Counted from the stretch's first letter, positions 44,401 through 55,679 are shown. The stretch: 64,000 nucleotides of DNA from Gordius sp. MW1 (GCA_964036665.1 OZ038530.1:14665001-14729000); one strand, 5' to 3'. Notes: generated from the letters alone by a model not told the origin. Made by a program: numbers and translations.

Positions 44401-47400
44401 TTGTTTCATGCTTATACGTGTGACTTTGTTTAAAATAAACTTTTCAACTAAAAACATATTCTAATAAGGATTTAGAGGGGGGCAAAATGGGCATTTAAAC
44501 ATGTTTCAGCCGTAATTTCGTTGAATATAAAAAAACTAAATTGAGAGTAAGCAATATTCCTTCTCTCCTTTCCCTGGTACAACCTTATATTTGTCCATTT
44601 ATTGTCATTTTGTCTTTGATTCGACGATTGCATCCTCTTTACAAAATAACAACTGAAAAATTTGCGGGATAGATTGGTGGGAAATTTGGGGTCGCTAACA
44701 AAGCTAATACGTATAACTATGAGCGCAACCAGAGGGGAGGGAGGGCAAGAAGGGACAATTGTCGCTCATTCCTAAGTTCACACTTCAAACAAAATTATTT
44801 TTCCCAGCAGTAAGTCCAAATTTAAGGGAAGCTACGAGTTTAGTAACGATATCATGGGCGTAGCCAGGGGGGGGGGCGATGACGAAAAAAAAAATTTCAA
44901 ATGCAACACCCCTTTAAAATTTAAATAATTTATGTTTTGCCCCTCCCTAATTGAACTTTTAAATGTTTTGCCCCACCCTAATCCAAAACCTGGCTACGCC
45001 CATGAACGATATAACTCTATTTAAAAAGTGACCAAATGGCTCTTAAATAATGATTTAATAACTATATTTAATTTTAACGGTATTTCATTAAAAAAAAGCG
45101 AAACGAGCGAAAATGCTAAAGCCTTTGAGACTGAAAAATGTAAAATTTTTGCTTTCAAAAGTCCAAACATAACTTTAAACCTATTATCCAAAATTACCTT
45201 TAAATCATATCAACGCATTCGATCTTTTATTCCAAAATTTAATAAAAAAACTTTAAATTCCTATAAAAGAGTGAGCAAATTATCAAAAAACTACTAATTT
45301 AAAATTTTCTTAATATTGGCTTGGCTGAAACTAAAAGGCCAAATTATACTATAGAGCTATTTCATCCACTCCTTAATAACGCTGTAAAAATCGGATGCCA
45401 AAATTTAGATCCGGGAGGTGTGTTGTTAAGAGGCTCAAAATCGATTTTTAACATTCTATTAAACCATATAGTAGCACATACATCATACAATATGGAGAAT
45501 TAGCAAAAGCAACGAATCTCTTAAAGAAGCAGCTGCTTATGTCCGAATATTCTCAACTTATTTCATGGTCATTTTTGTAAAATCTGAGCTATTAAATTGC
45601 TTTTCATTTTTTTTAATTAGAAAGGATTGAGTAAATGCTTATAGAAAAATCTCCCGTGATATAATTACCCACGTGATTTTGAAAACCCATGTGGTACCTT
45701 AAAAACATAGTAACTCGTAGTCATAGCATTGAGCATAGAAAATGAAAGTATGTAAATATAGAATATTGTTGAAACCTGGTCACTTTTGAGCCAATTAAAA
45801 ACTAAAATCAACAAGCTAAAAAACTCTCCAAGAATTTCACATTTTCCATAATAAACTTTAAAAAATTGTATTCTAAAAATAAGGCCATATGGTTGATGAT
45901 ATTTTTTAAATTTTTTGTACCCTAGCATATTTGGTCACTCAATAAATTGATAGACTTAGCTAGTCTATCATTCTAAACCAATGTTGGCTTTGTCAAATTT
46001 TGCAAGTGTTTTTCGATGTAATAGTTTCAAATTCATAAAAAATAATGCGCATATTTGGAAGCGGGTTGGTAATTTATCCAATTAACATTTCCTTGGTCAG
46101 AATGGTCTTAGATACCCCAACCCGCTAGAAAAACAAAGGAAATTTTTTCGATATTAATGTACTAGCTGTGCCCGGCCAAGCGATGCTTTGGCTCAGTCCT
46201 TAAGTGGTTAATTAAGTATAAGCTATTAATAAGACTTATCTAAAATGGGGTAATATATGAAATAATTTATAATGTGAAAGGTCCGAATGATTTTATGAAC
46301 CCACTATTTTTAGTATATATTTAAATAATAAGACAAACCAAATGCAAATTCTGTTTTAGTCATCAAATCCGACTAAAATTAAATGTCTTTGAAAAAATTG
46401 CTTATTAATGCTGTTACTTATTATACAATAATACCATTATTTTATTTTTCTAGTTAGCTGATTTATTTGAAATACAATTTTCTTTAATATAATAAAATAA
46501 TTAACTGAAGAATGGATAATTATTAAAAATATGCTTCTATGATCGACCACGTGATAATAATGACAAAAACTGCATAATTTAAATTTTATTTATTTAATTT
46601 AAATAGTCTGTTAAACCCCAATAATTTTAACCGTATACTGTACCATTTTTATTATACTTTTAAATATCTAATTCGAGAAAACTTCAGCTTTGTATGTATG
46701 ACGTCATTATTGTATATGCTGCTATAAATGAAACTGGACGGGAAATGTCAGATATTTTTAAAACAAAAAGGTATTTTAGGAATCTGAAAAAGCTATTTTA
46801 CCCCTGGCCTATCTGGGCATCTACGGCTAAATTTTCGCTCGAATCTATCTGAAGTTTCAGAATTTAGCCCTTTTTTAAAACCAAAAGGCCGAGATTTGTC
46901 CGATATTTTTAAAACTAAAAGGAATTTTAGCAATCTGAAAAAGCTATTTTACACCTGGCCGCCCTGAGAACCTACGGGTAAAGTTTAGCGCGAATCGGGC
47001 GGTAGTTTCAGAATTTATTCTCATTTAAATATCTCATTTAATAAAAATTAATGATAGATAAATAATGGCATTTATATATAAATAGCATTTACTCAGAATA
47101 ATCAACGTTGGAGTATTTTATATTACATTTAAATTATATATACTTTCATCTTTCTCATTTAAAATATCTCATTTAATGATAATGAGAAAAATTCATCTTC
47201 TTCACCTATATATTTTCTCAAATAATCTATAATTTTATTTATTTCAGGTTAATTCATAAATTTTATGTTGTCACCGTTAAGAAAAGATGACGTTTAAGAA
47301 ATTTAATTCATAAATTTTATGTTGTCTTGTCACCGTTAAGAAAAGATGACGTTTAAGAAATTTAATTCATAAATTTTATATTGTCACCGTTAAGAAAAGA

Positions 47401-50400
47401 TGACGTTTAAGAAATTTAATTCATAAATTTTATGTTGTCTTGTCACCGTTAAGAAAAGATGACGTTTAAGAAATTTAATTCATAAATTTTATATTGTCAC
47501 CGTTAAGAAAAGATTACGTTTTACTACAAACTACTATAAGTGATACACTTTTACTACAGAACTGTCTGTATATTCAAATTTTCGACGAACGCGAGGAGGT
47601 GCGTTTGATTGACATTTTATTGAACGTCAAAACGCATAAAACCCAATATCTCGAAAACTAAAAGGAATTTTAGAAATCTGAAAAAGCTATTTTACCCCTG
47701 GCCGCCCTGGGAACCTAGGGGTAAATTTTCGCGCGAATCGGGCCGGTAGTTTCAGAGATTAGCCCTTACATACATATATACATACACTTTACTTTATATA
47801 TATAGATAACCACTAAATCGAAAAAAAAACAGGAAATTACATCAGCAATTTACTTATCAAGATTCTAAAAATTAAGAATACAATATTAAAAAGACTACGC
47901 TTCAAAATTAACCCAGTATTCTAAGGGGGGGGGGTATAGTTGGTATAGGCTTTGTATTAGAACAGGAGCTCGCGGGTTCAAAACCCGCTTTCAGCCCTTT
48001 CTCTCAAAACATTCAAAATATATCACATCGTCAACCGGCTATCAGGCCTGGATAGCCGAGCGCATGGGCGTAGCCAAGGAGGGCAGGGACGCGTGGTTGT
48101 TCCCCTCTAAATCCAAAAATTTGTTGAAATTTATTAAAATTATGGCTTAAAATTTCAAAGAAGAATCATTTTGCCCTCCCTACATCGTTTGCCCCCCCCC
48201 CTCTGATTCCAATACTGGCTACGCCCATGGTCACCCCTCATCCAAATATATAAAGATGCTGCCCACCTTAGTGTGACAAACAGCCATTGGGAATATTAAT
48301 TATAAATGAGTGAAAGCTAATCACACTAAACAAGGGCATGGGCTTAGCAAGTTTGGATTTAGAAGGGGCAATAACGATTTAGGAAGGACCAAAAGAATAA
48401 TTTTGCGAAATTTTAGCCATATTTTTATAAAATTTAACCAGAATCCTGGATCTAAAAGGGGGGGGGGGCAGCCGCAACTCCATGCCCCCCCCCCCCGGCT
48501 ACGCCCACAAGGAAGGGTAAAGTAAAACTAGCTTTATTACCTTGTATGGGAGTGTCCTCTTTGGATTCCTCGGTTCTCCACTGTGGCACGAACACAGTTA
48601 TATCTTGATGGCCTCGAGCCACGAACCAGTCAACGCATAATTTGATACCGCGACATGAATATATCCGCTTGTTACCGTGGCTAAACGCGCAAACAATTAC
48701 AAAATTATCACCACCATTTTTTGCCTCCTGCAATTATCATGTGGGAAAGAATGGCAAATTAGTAATAATAAAATCATTTAATGGACTACTAATGTTACTT
48801 TTTTGCGAGTTTCGAAGTTATCGGATAAAATATGGCCCGAAATCATAAAAAATAAAGGGGCAGTCGCCCCTCCCTGGTCCCTGCCTCCCCCTGGCTACGC
48901 CCATGGCTCAAGAATTTAACGAGGTATTATGGCTTAAAACTTATAAAACATCCTATTTACGCACCGCTATTATATAACCTATTGTATCTTAAAATGAAAT
49001 ATCAAAATTCCTTTACTATTCTTAACTATAAATTTAAATTCCCCCAAAAATTTATGACTGAGTTTAAATACAATTTGATCTACAATCGGTATTCTTAAGT
49101 GGTATTCATGATGACATATAATAGCACGAAAAACGTTCGATGCGCGAACATTTTTTCCGCTTTGGAAACGGAACTTTTTATCGCTCGAGGCATGGCAATG
49201 TTGAAAATATTCATGACACTTGTCCGAGCCGAGTCAAACAAGGAACTAAAAAACTTTTTGCAAAGTTCTGCCCTCCCTCCACCCCTTCTACACCTGCGAA
49301 TTTGTTCGACGCTAAAATTCAAATGCTTTCAAAAAGGGTAATACAACACAACTATGAAATTAACAGGATCCTATGCGATGAGTACGTTGAAAACAAATAC
49401 ATTAATAACAAATGCGTCTCTTCGAATTGTCCTTAAATGAACCCCTCTCCCCGTCTAAGCCTTGATATTCAAGCCACCAACCTACTTTTGAACTATAATT
49501 TTAGTAATTCGTAATTAAAATAAAGCAAATTTTCGGTAACGTGCTAAGTAAATCTTATGACATCAACTAAAGTTATAAGAAATGCTGTAATCAAGACCTG
49601 AATTTTGTTTGCTAGGGTAGTCAAAAGTATGACAGGAGTACTTAGATCTTTTTACAACACTAGTTATAAGTCATGGTACTACAACTTAGCACGGCATTTT
49701 CCAAACTTTTTCAGTCATGGACATTCTAGTGAAAGATAACCAAAAGGTATTACCGTCCCGTTTCACAAATATATAATATAAAATTTCTAAAACAACTCTT
49801 GACACAAAAATAAGTGAGATGGTCAAAAAAAGTATAAGGTATGAGTAATCTGCGCAGGAGTACCACTCGTAGGGGTATTTTTCATACTCTATCAACTGTG
49901 TCAATTTCTTTTTTAATCGGCCCACATGCGATGCAATATCCAATAAATTTCTGTCTGCTATTAGTTTCCAAATGCGATCATATTTTGAGTGCGTTAGAAA
50001 GAGGGAGGCCATAAAAAGAGGTGTTACAAACGTCCAAAAACGTGGTCACATAGAAGAAATTGTATTTTGCAGCAGAAATATTTGTTAGCCATCTTCTACT
50101 AAAATTTACATGTTTTCATTCGTTTTTAATTACATAAATTTTGCTTCGGTATTAATATTAACATTTTCAATCAATCCTAGTAGACAGGCTCGTAGCCAGG
50201 ATTTTCTCCCGGGGGGGGGGAAGTTCCAAAAATTTTTTATAGCATTTTTATTTCAACATCAAAATTATAAAATCTGGTATATAAAGAAAGTCATTATAAA
50301 TAATTAACTTGGTCAGTTACGTTGCACAAAGACCATAAAACCAACTTTCTTATAAAAGGAACTGAAAATTTCTGAGTTTATACATCTTAACACTGACTCT

Positions 50401-50697
50401 TAACCTTTGAAAAATGCCCAACCAGAACTGGCCCAACAATACACAATTCCCCGGGCCTTGGAAATAATGTAGGATATGATAAGGGGCTTACTTCATAGCC
50501 ACATTGCTGCCGTCTATGATGATCGGTCTAAGCCGGCTAAGGTCGGAGGGTTGAGTGTCGGCCTTAGTTTCTGCCTGTAAACTGGGGCCAAATTGGGTGT
50601 CAGTGGGCGTTGTTGAGGGAGTTTTGACATCGATGGCATCTGGCGTGGCATATTGACAACCCATTATAGTCGTTGGATTAGCCATAGCGACCATCAT
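38407..50697 (-). CDS. ZC3H12A: Regnase/ZC3H12-family endoribonuclease with PIN-like and CCCH zinc-finger domains, seven exons
   Basis: Member of the Regnase (MCPIP/ZC3H12) family, cytoplasmic nucleases that cut stem-loops in mRNA 3' UTRs. Exons in gene order: 50697-50492, 48680-48541, 44295-43974, 41638-41517, 40743-40597, 40132-39331, and a last exon ending at 38407 that starts at 38587 if acceptor ACAAG is used; this gives 639 aa. Seen: [14 protein letters not shown] (Asp about 62), [41 protein letters not shown] (Asp 175/176), [11 protein letters not shown] (Asp 194), [18 protein letters not shown], so the catalytic acid set looks intact. The zinc finger is C-X5-C-X5-C-X3-H (C261, C267, C273, H277). 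The C-terminal region [18 protein letters not shown] matches the family's tail domain. In-frame TGA codons precede the chosen ATG. The last acceptor is uncertain: a stronger-looking TTTTCAG 16 nt upstream would break the frame unless another exon intervenes. The symbol marks the family, not a proven one-to-one orthologue. Confidence 0.92.
40341..40503. mobile_element. GTTGTAAAAACAGCTGGG MITE copy
   Basis: Ends GTGTTATAAAACGGCTGGG and CCCAGCTGTTTTTGCAACAC are inverted; the interior has CGACC / GGTCG pairs. It lies in Regnase intron 5, 94 nt from exon 5. The 8-bp flanks do not match. Confidence 0.65.
41095..41200. repeat. hAT-type GC-rich terminal fragment
   Basis: CTAGAGGTCTGAATGGGGC followed by GGCCCGGCCCATACCC, the same end style as elsewhere in the window. 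A similar pair of GC-rich pieces at 31505-31560 and 31985-32020 may bound one more element. Confidence 0.4.
41737..41860. mobile_element. CATGGGCGTAGCC MITE, right end missing
   Basis: CATGGGCGTAGCCAAGG followed by the usual interior (AAATTATGGCTAAAATTTC, then TTGCCC blocks), but no CTACGCCCATG end is present. It lies in Regnase intron 3, just outside exon 4. Confidence 0.6.
42208..42487. mobile_element. Short MITE related to the 1,635-bp transposon (280 bp)
   Basis: Starts CATAGACTAATAGACTG and ends GATTAGTCTATA, sharing the outer terminal repeat of the larger element, with a perfect 8-bp target duplication GTTATAAC on both sides (42200-42207 and 42488-42495). The interior holds ATGGC-rich inverted stretches but no reading frame. 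It lies in intron 3 of the Regnase-type gene. Confidence 0.85.
43321..43430. repeat. Tandem duplication, about 54 bp
   Basis: CTCGGCACATTCCAGAG (one copy has an extra T) with AGTAAAAGCAATAAAAA occurs twice in Regnase intron 3. A (GT)n microsatellite lies just before it at 43218-43234. Confidence 0.8.
43738..43901. mobile_element. CATGGGCGTAGCC MITE in Regnase intron 3
   Basis: Ends CACGGGCTTAGCC and CTTACGCCCATG, flanked by a perfect 8-bp duplication TCTTACAC. It lies 73 nt past the exon 3 donor. Confidence 0.9.
44853..45004. mobile_element. CATGGGCGTAGCC MITE in Regnase intron 2
   Basis: Ends CATGGGCGTAGCCAGG and CCTGGCTACGCCCATG, flanked by a perfect 8-bp duplication AACGATAT. This is the cleanest copy in the window for defining the family ends. 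Confidence 0.92.
46166..47808. mobile_element. Unclassified dispersed repeat, about 1.64 kb, with internal repeats
   Basis: Starts near ACTAGCTGTGCCCGGCC with an adjoining palindrome GCCAAGCGATGCTTTGGC and ends near TTTATATATATAGATA. It contains three copies of a ~130-bp unit (46730-46876, 46872-47023, 47628-47770) marked by AATCTGAAAAAGCTATTTTA and CCTGGCC. No reading frame. The class cannot be assigned from sequence alone. Confidence 0.5.
47249..47516. repeat. Tandem array alternating 54- and 59-bp units
   Basis: Five units starting at 47249, 47303, 47362, 47416 and 47475 contain TTCATAAATTTTATGTTGTC and CACCGTTAAGAAAAGATGACG. The long form has an extra TTGTC. The alternating order shows that a two-unit block was duplicated. 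Confidence 0.85.
47934..48062 (+). repeat. tRNA-derived SINE, copy 1
   Basis: TATAGTTGGTATAGGC resembles a pol III A box and GGTTCAAAACC a B box, about 30 bp apart, followed by CGCTTTCAGCC and a non-tRNA tail ending GGCCTGGATAGCCGAGCG. The same tail occurs in copy 2 at 52490-52610. No plausible full cloverleaf or anticodon arm was found, so this is not called a tRNA gene. A MITE follows at once. Confidence 0.6.
48063..48229. mobile_element. CATGGGCGTAGCC MITE inserted at a SINE 3' end
   Basis: Ends CATGGGCGTAGCCAAGG and TGGCTACGCCCATG. The flanks GCCGAGCG and GTCACCCC do not form an 8-bp duplication, unlike other copies. Together they rebuild the GAGCGTCACCC seen at the end of the second SINE copy (52490-52610). 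Confidence 0.8.
48337..48509. mobile_element. CATGGGCGTAGCC MITE beside Regnase exon 2
   Basis: Ends CATGGGCTTAGCAAG and GGCTACGCCCACA; flanks AACAAGGG and AGGAAGGG match at 6 of 8. The element ends about 31 nt beyond the exon 2 donor, inside intron 2. Confidence 0.7.
49686..50012 (-). CDS. Unrecognised 108-codon open frame with a membrane segment, in Regnase intron 1
   Basis: ATG-to-stop frame with basic/amphipathic N-terminal half ([17 protein letters not shown]) and a hydrophobic helix ([20 protein letters not shown]). It could end at a donor after AAACGGGACG (GTAATACC). It is long for such AT-rich DNA, which hints at coding, but I recognise no family. Just downstream, 49099-49436 has overlapping open frames on both strands and a similar raised GC, also unassigned. 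Confidence 0.25.
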   Translation of the reverse strand: MASLFLTHSKYDRIWKLIADRNLLDIASHVGRLKKKLTQLIEYEKYPYEWYSCADYSYLILFLTISLIFVSRVVLEILYYIFVKRDGNTFWLSFTRMSMTEKVWKMPC

Positions 50698-51776
50698 TGT
50701 AGATCATCACTGGCGGTGTCTCCATGTATCCATTATTGCTGTCGATCGACTGTTTTTTTGAATTACAAATTGATTGTCTTTATTTGCATATTTTTACGAA
50801 TTTTATAGGGAGGATTATAAAACGAGTTTGTAGATCAAGTAATCATATTTGTTAGGTAAAATCATTTTTGACGATGTAAATCGGTTAAAATTGGAAATTA
50901 TTAAATAGATGACCGAATATTTATAGTAAACGCAAAATTAACTTAGAAGAATGTTTTTCTAAATAACGTTTTCGATGTTGTTTATACAATACAAGGATAA
51001 GTGTCTAAAATTGATTGTGACGGATTTAATATTTAAGGTTAGATAATTTATTGGCAAGCGTCAGAAAGGACCGTCAGTCCGTCGCTATGACGCTATGCAG
51101 CTTCAAAAAATACACGCAATTGCCAAATAAATTGCAATTAACATCGAAAAAATTTAATTAACATTTTGCTCTAAACTCCTACTACAGAGATAAGTGTCGA
51201 ACAAATAACAGCAATTAATTTAAGACTGCATGTCAATATTTTTTTTAATTTGAATTAAAATGTTAATTACTTATACCCCTTTTGAACCAAACTTTTAATT
51301 TAATATCATGATCCAACTCACCAATCTTAAAATACCGTGTAGATTTTATTCCTAAAAAACAAAGGGCTGAGCGAGGGGGGGGGCGAATGGGTTAGTCAGT
51401 TCAGTTGTTGCATTTTCAGCCCAAGCAACACATTATTGGAGAAGCCTTTTCAATATAGTCAAAACCAAAATTTTCTCTTATATCTAAAATTCATTTAATA
51501 CAGAAACTTTCGTTGATAGCTCACTTTAATATGTAATCAATAGGGGGTTTGTCGTAAAATCATAGGTCTATGGTCAATAGTTTGAGCTCACAAATTATGT
51601 ATTTGTAATTGAAGTCAAATCAAGCTTCGAAACGACGAAACTTTTAACACAATTTTTATAACTAGAGGTAAAAAAACATTTAAGCGCCTTTACGAAATTA
51701 GTTTTAACTTCGCACGCGGAAAAACAACTTTTTTGTTCGATCCTGCTTCGCCTTCGCTAAACGACAAAGCACTATT
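50698..51776. other. Region upstream of the Regnase start codon
   Basis: In-frame stops precede the ATG at 50697. The promoter and any 5' untranslated exon should lie here, but no motif can be named. No repeat of note. Confidence 0.5.
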
Positions 51777-51975
51777 GTTGTAAAAAAACCTAGAAGAGGT
51801 TTTGTTTGGTCGACCTTTGATTTAGCCAAGGCTAACGGTCGACCCTGGCCTGTCTTTCAAATTTAGACTAAGCCCAGGAGTCGATTAAGAAAAACAGACC
51901 AAAAAACTTTAGTCTGTTTATGTATAGTCGACTAAAACCAAAAGTCGACCAAACGAACAAAACCCAGGTATTTCT
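51777..51975. mobile_element. GTTGTAAAAACAGCTGGG MITE copy, diverged
   Basis: GTTGTAAAAAAACCTAG at one end and AACCCAGGTATTTC at the other, with GTTTTGTTTGGTCGACC and GGTCGACCAAACGA pairs inside. Confidence 0.55.
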
Positions 51976-52371
51976 AAGACACGACAAAGCGCCAAGCAAT
52001 GGCGAAATTGCGCAGCGAGCGACCTTGTAGTTTGTTCCCATCCAACACCAATATTTTCTTTGCTCGATTAGTAACGAACGACATCAAAAAAATGGATTTC
52101 TTTTCAAAGCGCAACTTTCCCCCCTTATATAAACAAAGTGAAGTATAAATCATCCGATTCAAGGTTATAACGAAAGACCATCAATTTTATTAATGCTTAA
52201 AACATTCGATTTACTTGTTGTGTTTGATGAGGTTAGAGGGGAATTTAAAGGTATTGGACACCTTTAAGAATATATTATTAATTTAAGTTTTTTCCTCGTT
52301 GAATATTATTCATTTATATAATAAATTTCCAATAGATGTTTGTCACACCAAGGTGGTCAGTTTCTTTAGAC

Positions 52372-52491
52372 ATGGGCGTACATAGGATTGGATTTAGAGG
52401 GGGGCAAAAATGATTTAGAGAGGGGCAAAATGATAATTTAAATTTTCAGATTTAGAGGGTGGCAGCCCTCCCCCCTTGCCATATGGGTGAC
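52372..52491. mobile_element. CATGGGCGTAGCC MITE abutting a reverse-strand SINE
   Basis: Starts CATGGGCGTACATAGG and ends near CTTGCCATATG. Immediately beyond it begins the 3' end of a tRNA-derived SINE. Flanks TCTTTAGA and GGTGACGC do not match. Confidence 0.55.
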
Positions 52492-52610
52492 GCTCAGCTA
52501 TCCAGGCCTGACAGCCGTATTGACCATGTGATATATTTATATCTTCTGACAGAAGTGCCGAAAGCGGGATTTGAACCAAGCTCTCGTACAAAGACAAAGG
52601 CTATACCAAC
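52490..52610 (-). repeat. tRNA-derived SINE, copy 2
   Basis: On the minus strand it reads GTTGGTATAGCC, then GGTTCAAATCCCGC and GGCCTGGATAGCTGAGCG, matching copy 1 at 47934-48062. Its 5' end is truncated where another MITE starts at 52615, and its 3' end abuts the MITE at 52372-52491. Confidence 0.6.
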
Positions 52611-52614
52611 TAAT

Positions 52615-52817
52615 GTTGTAAAAACAGCTGGGTTTTGTTTGGTCCACCGTTGGTTTAACTAAGACTAACGATCGACTCTCGTCTGTTTTTCAAATTTCGA
52701 CTAAGCCTAGAAATTGACTAAGAAAAACAGGCCAAAAAACCTTTGGTTTGTTTATGTTAAGTCTGCTAAAACTAAAGGTTGATTTGATTAAAAACAAAAC
52801 CCAGCAGTTTTTACAAC
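52615..52817. mobile_element. GTTGTAAAAACAGCTGGG MITE copy, well kept
   Basis: GTTGTAAAAACAGCTGGG and CCCAGCAGTTTTTACAAC pair almost perfectly; CTAAGAAAAACAGGCC inside matches the other copies. It truncates the SINE at 52490-52610. Confidence 0.72.
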
Positions 52818-53726
52818 CCTACCTATTCCCCCACGCCCCATTATTATTTTTTTGTTGTCCTGCTGCTTATTCAGTCCCAAATAAAGTGAATCCACAAAGA
52901 TCAAAAATATGTATCATAAGGGACACTCAAATCATATAGACGATGCACTTAAAGCTAAAAGCGAAATGATTTAAGCTCAAATTTTTTTTAATTGCCTAAA
53001 AGGTCTCTAATATAGTTTTTTTTCGTTAGAAGCTATTCAAATATAAAAAAATAAAATACCCTTTAAACAGATATCAGATCACGAGGTCACTTATATATGG
53101 GCATCAACTAACGTACACATGAATTACATCCGTTACGCTTTAGTCTAAGGTAATGGTCATGGAAATAAATTTTGCCAAAAAAGTCATAGCCTTGGTAAAT
53201 AAAAACACTTTCCAATTCACATAGCCATTCTGTAATCTTTTTTGACCATTTCCGGTTGGTCGTTCAACTCCCATTTTTATTTAAATTGTTTTATAGGTGG
53301 TAAAATTTTAAAAGGGTTGGAACAAGTCCACGGTAGAAATGAAATTTTGAACATTTTGGCCGTTATCACATGACCAATAGCCCCAAAAAATTCAATTTTT
53401 TTTTCTAACAGCTCTAACCTGTTACTATAATTAGATTCTTTGAAGTGCATAATTTAACAATCAAATTTAGCGTCATAACCCGATGTCGTAAAAGACCGCT
53501 TTTTGACCATTGAGCCGCTACAACACAAAAAGTAGCGGTTCAAATAAGCTAAAACCCTCCAAATTTCATAATATCAATAGTTTCTACGTTTTCACTTAGT
53601 TTCATAAAAATCTGAAAGGTTAAATATTTTGTGGCAAAAAACTGCGAGATTTTTAGGCTTTGACCTTGGTATGACCGAGTTAACTCAAAATCATCATATT
53701 TTCCAACATTAGCCTTACAAAAGTAA

Positions 53727-53773
53727 TAAAACTAATAGGGGGCCAAATAGCCCCTTATTAGTTTTATTTTCGC
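53727..53773. repeat. Strong hairpin
   Basis: AATAAAACTAATAGGGG and CCCTTATTAGTTTTATT pair over about 16 bp around a short loop holding GCCAAATAGC. It may be the core of a decayed element. No terminator or RNA gene is claimed. Confidence 0.55.
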
Positions 53774-53994
53774 TCCGAAATACACATACAAATTTGGCCT
53801 TAATTGAAGAAGCCCCGCTGAAATAGAGCTAGGACAGGGTCGTAAAACTATGGAGTGATATCGAAAATTGGTGTTTGCCTAAGGGGATGATTAAGCGTCT
53901 GATCGTCATCATGAATTATTCAATGAATCTGTCATTTCTATAATACGCCCGACAGGCAAAGATTTAAACGAAATGGGTTTGTCTACAACACTTA

Positions 53995-54430
53995 CAAACC
54001 TGCACACGAGTGACCAGTAAACCCGGCACAAAATTTTGAAATTTTTTCGGGTCGGGTTGAAAATTGTAAAATGCTTTCCGGTCGGATTCGGGTTACTTTG
54101 CAGATCCCCAACTACACTGCATACTACACATTACAGGACGCGAGATTACAATGGGGGAAAACAAACAAAAATATTATTGGTATGTCGGTAGGGGTTTAAA
54201 TTTGAAATATGATTAAAAATGGGTTCCTTGTTGAGGAAACTTGGTTGAGACTCTTATGTCTAAGCTAGCTACGCTAGGCACGATTAGAATCCTGCAAAAT
54301 AAATTTTCTTGGGCCCGAGCCGGACGAGAGTTTGCCCGACCCAAACCCGAGATGCCTTTTTTATTTTTGGTCGGACCCGAGCCAAAAACTCTCTTGGGTG
54401 GGATCGGGCGGCCCGTACACGGCTCTAGCC
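53995..54430. repeat. hAT-type termini cluster (CCTGCAC / GGGTCGGG ends)
   Basis: CCTGCACACGAGTGACC at 54000 and GGGTTACTTTGCAGATCCCC near 54090-54110 look like the two ends of one tiny element. A second set, GGGCCCGAGCCGG to GTACACGGCTCTA, covers about 54290-54427. A 74-codon frame over the second is low-complexity. Confidence 0.45.
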
Positions 54431-54560
54431 ACTACGCATGGGGTCGAAATGAGGAGGAAATTTGAACGATGAAATGTATGATGTACAGCTAGCAAAAAAA
54501 TAATGACTATGAAAGTATTTAAAGCCCTAAGATCCCTCCCCCTCCCTTACCTCATCTGAT

Positions 54561-55179
54561 GCTCTAATATAAAGTGCACTCGGATCGGATCAACATTTTA
54601 ATTTTAGAAGTCGGATCGGATCGGATTTTCAAATTAAAAATAAACAATAATAAGTTCTAATTAATTAAATTAATCATTTTTAGTATGCCATTTCATAATT
54701 ATCTTTGAAATGAAGATTGCAAATATGATTCAAAAAAAGATTTGCTGAAATGGTGGGTTTCATATCAAACAGTCCTGCCAAGGCTTTATAAGCTGGCAAA
54801 TAAAGTTTTAGCTATACCTGCCACCTCAAGAAATTTCTCGATGGCTGGAAGAACATTAGAAGAAGAACGCGAATTATACCAGAAAATTTAAATTCTTTAT
54901 TATTTTTATATGATAATATGGAATTAGTCAAATAAAATTTTATATTTATTTCGGGTATATTAAAATTGCTATACCTTATTTTTATGTATTTTGAATTTAA
55001 TCATCAATAAAAAGTTCTGTTCGTAAAATTTTAATTTAAAAATTTCGGATCGGATCGGATTTAGATTTTAAAAAACTCGGATCGGATCGGACATTTAGAG
55101 TTTAAAAAACTCGGATCGGATCGGATGGATATAAAATTTTTCAAAAACCCCTCGGGTCGGATCAAAAACACCTCTAATC
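54561..55179. mobile_element. hAT-derived element with CGGATCGGATC subterminal arrays
   Basis: Arrays of CGGATCGGATCGGAT flank an AT-rich core (54580-54640 and 55040-55135). Inside, at 54739-54891 on the plus strand, is a hAT dimerisation piece (see next entry). Outer ends near CTCTAATATAAAG and ACACCTCTAATC are poorly paired and no target duplication was found, so the limits are approximate. Confidence 0.55.
54739..54891 (+). pseudogene. hAT transposase C-terminal fragment
   Basis: The frame reads DLLKWWVSYQTVLPRLYKL, then VLAIPATSRNFSMAGRTLEE, and stops. This is the LxWW...P.L..LA...LAIPATS...ER.FS.AGR core of the hAT dimerisation domain, missing the usual SxERxFS spacing. Only the last 50 residues are present. 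Confidence 0.72.
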
Positions 55180-55185
55180 TTAACG

Positions 55186-55437
55186 CAGGCGCGTAGCCAG
55201 GAATTGATCAAGAGGGGGACAGATAGTTTCCAAAAAATTCAATATTTTTATTAAATATTAAATAAAACGATATAATAAAATATTAATTATAAAACGAAGG
55301 GCATCTGATTACAAAAAAGCTGAAAAAATTTTCTGTATAAAATTATTTTTCCATTTCTAAATCATAACTAAACATTTTGCCCTGAAGGGGTAAAAAATTT
55401 TAAACCAAGATAGCCTGCCCCCCTGGCCACGCCCATG
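55186..55437. mobile_element. Longer CATGGGCGTAGCC MITE copy
   Basis: CAGGCGCGTAGCCAGG at the left and CCTGGCCACGCCCATG at the right enclose about 250 bp of AT-rich DNA. The 8-bp flanks do not match, so it is old or rearranged. Confidence 0.55.
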
Positions 55438-55679
55438 CAAACCAATATAATAAATTATCTTAAATTCTTTTACAAAGAAAATAATGGTTGGGTTTGTCTT
55501 AAGGTTTACAAACCCAATATTCCTCTAGTTAGGAGTTGCAATATGTTAGCACTCTCATTGCATCATCTTTTGCATGCACCATTAGACAATAAATCTGCAA
55601 TCGTAAATTTCCTCAAATCCACATATATTTATTATTCCTTTAAAACATTATTAATTTCAGTTTTATAAATAAAGCGTTT

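Noticed and set aside
47249..47516. CRISPR array, from regularly spaced repeats
   Set aside because: The units are contiguous with no unique spacers, and the window is an animal nuclear genome.
47940..48000. A tRNA gene, from GGTTCAAAACC and an A-box-like motif
   Set aside because: No matching acceptor stem or anticodon arm, and the same unit with the same non-tRNA tail recurs at 52490-52610, so a tRNA-derived SINE fits better.
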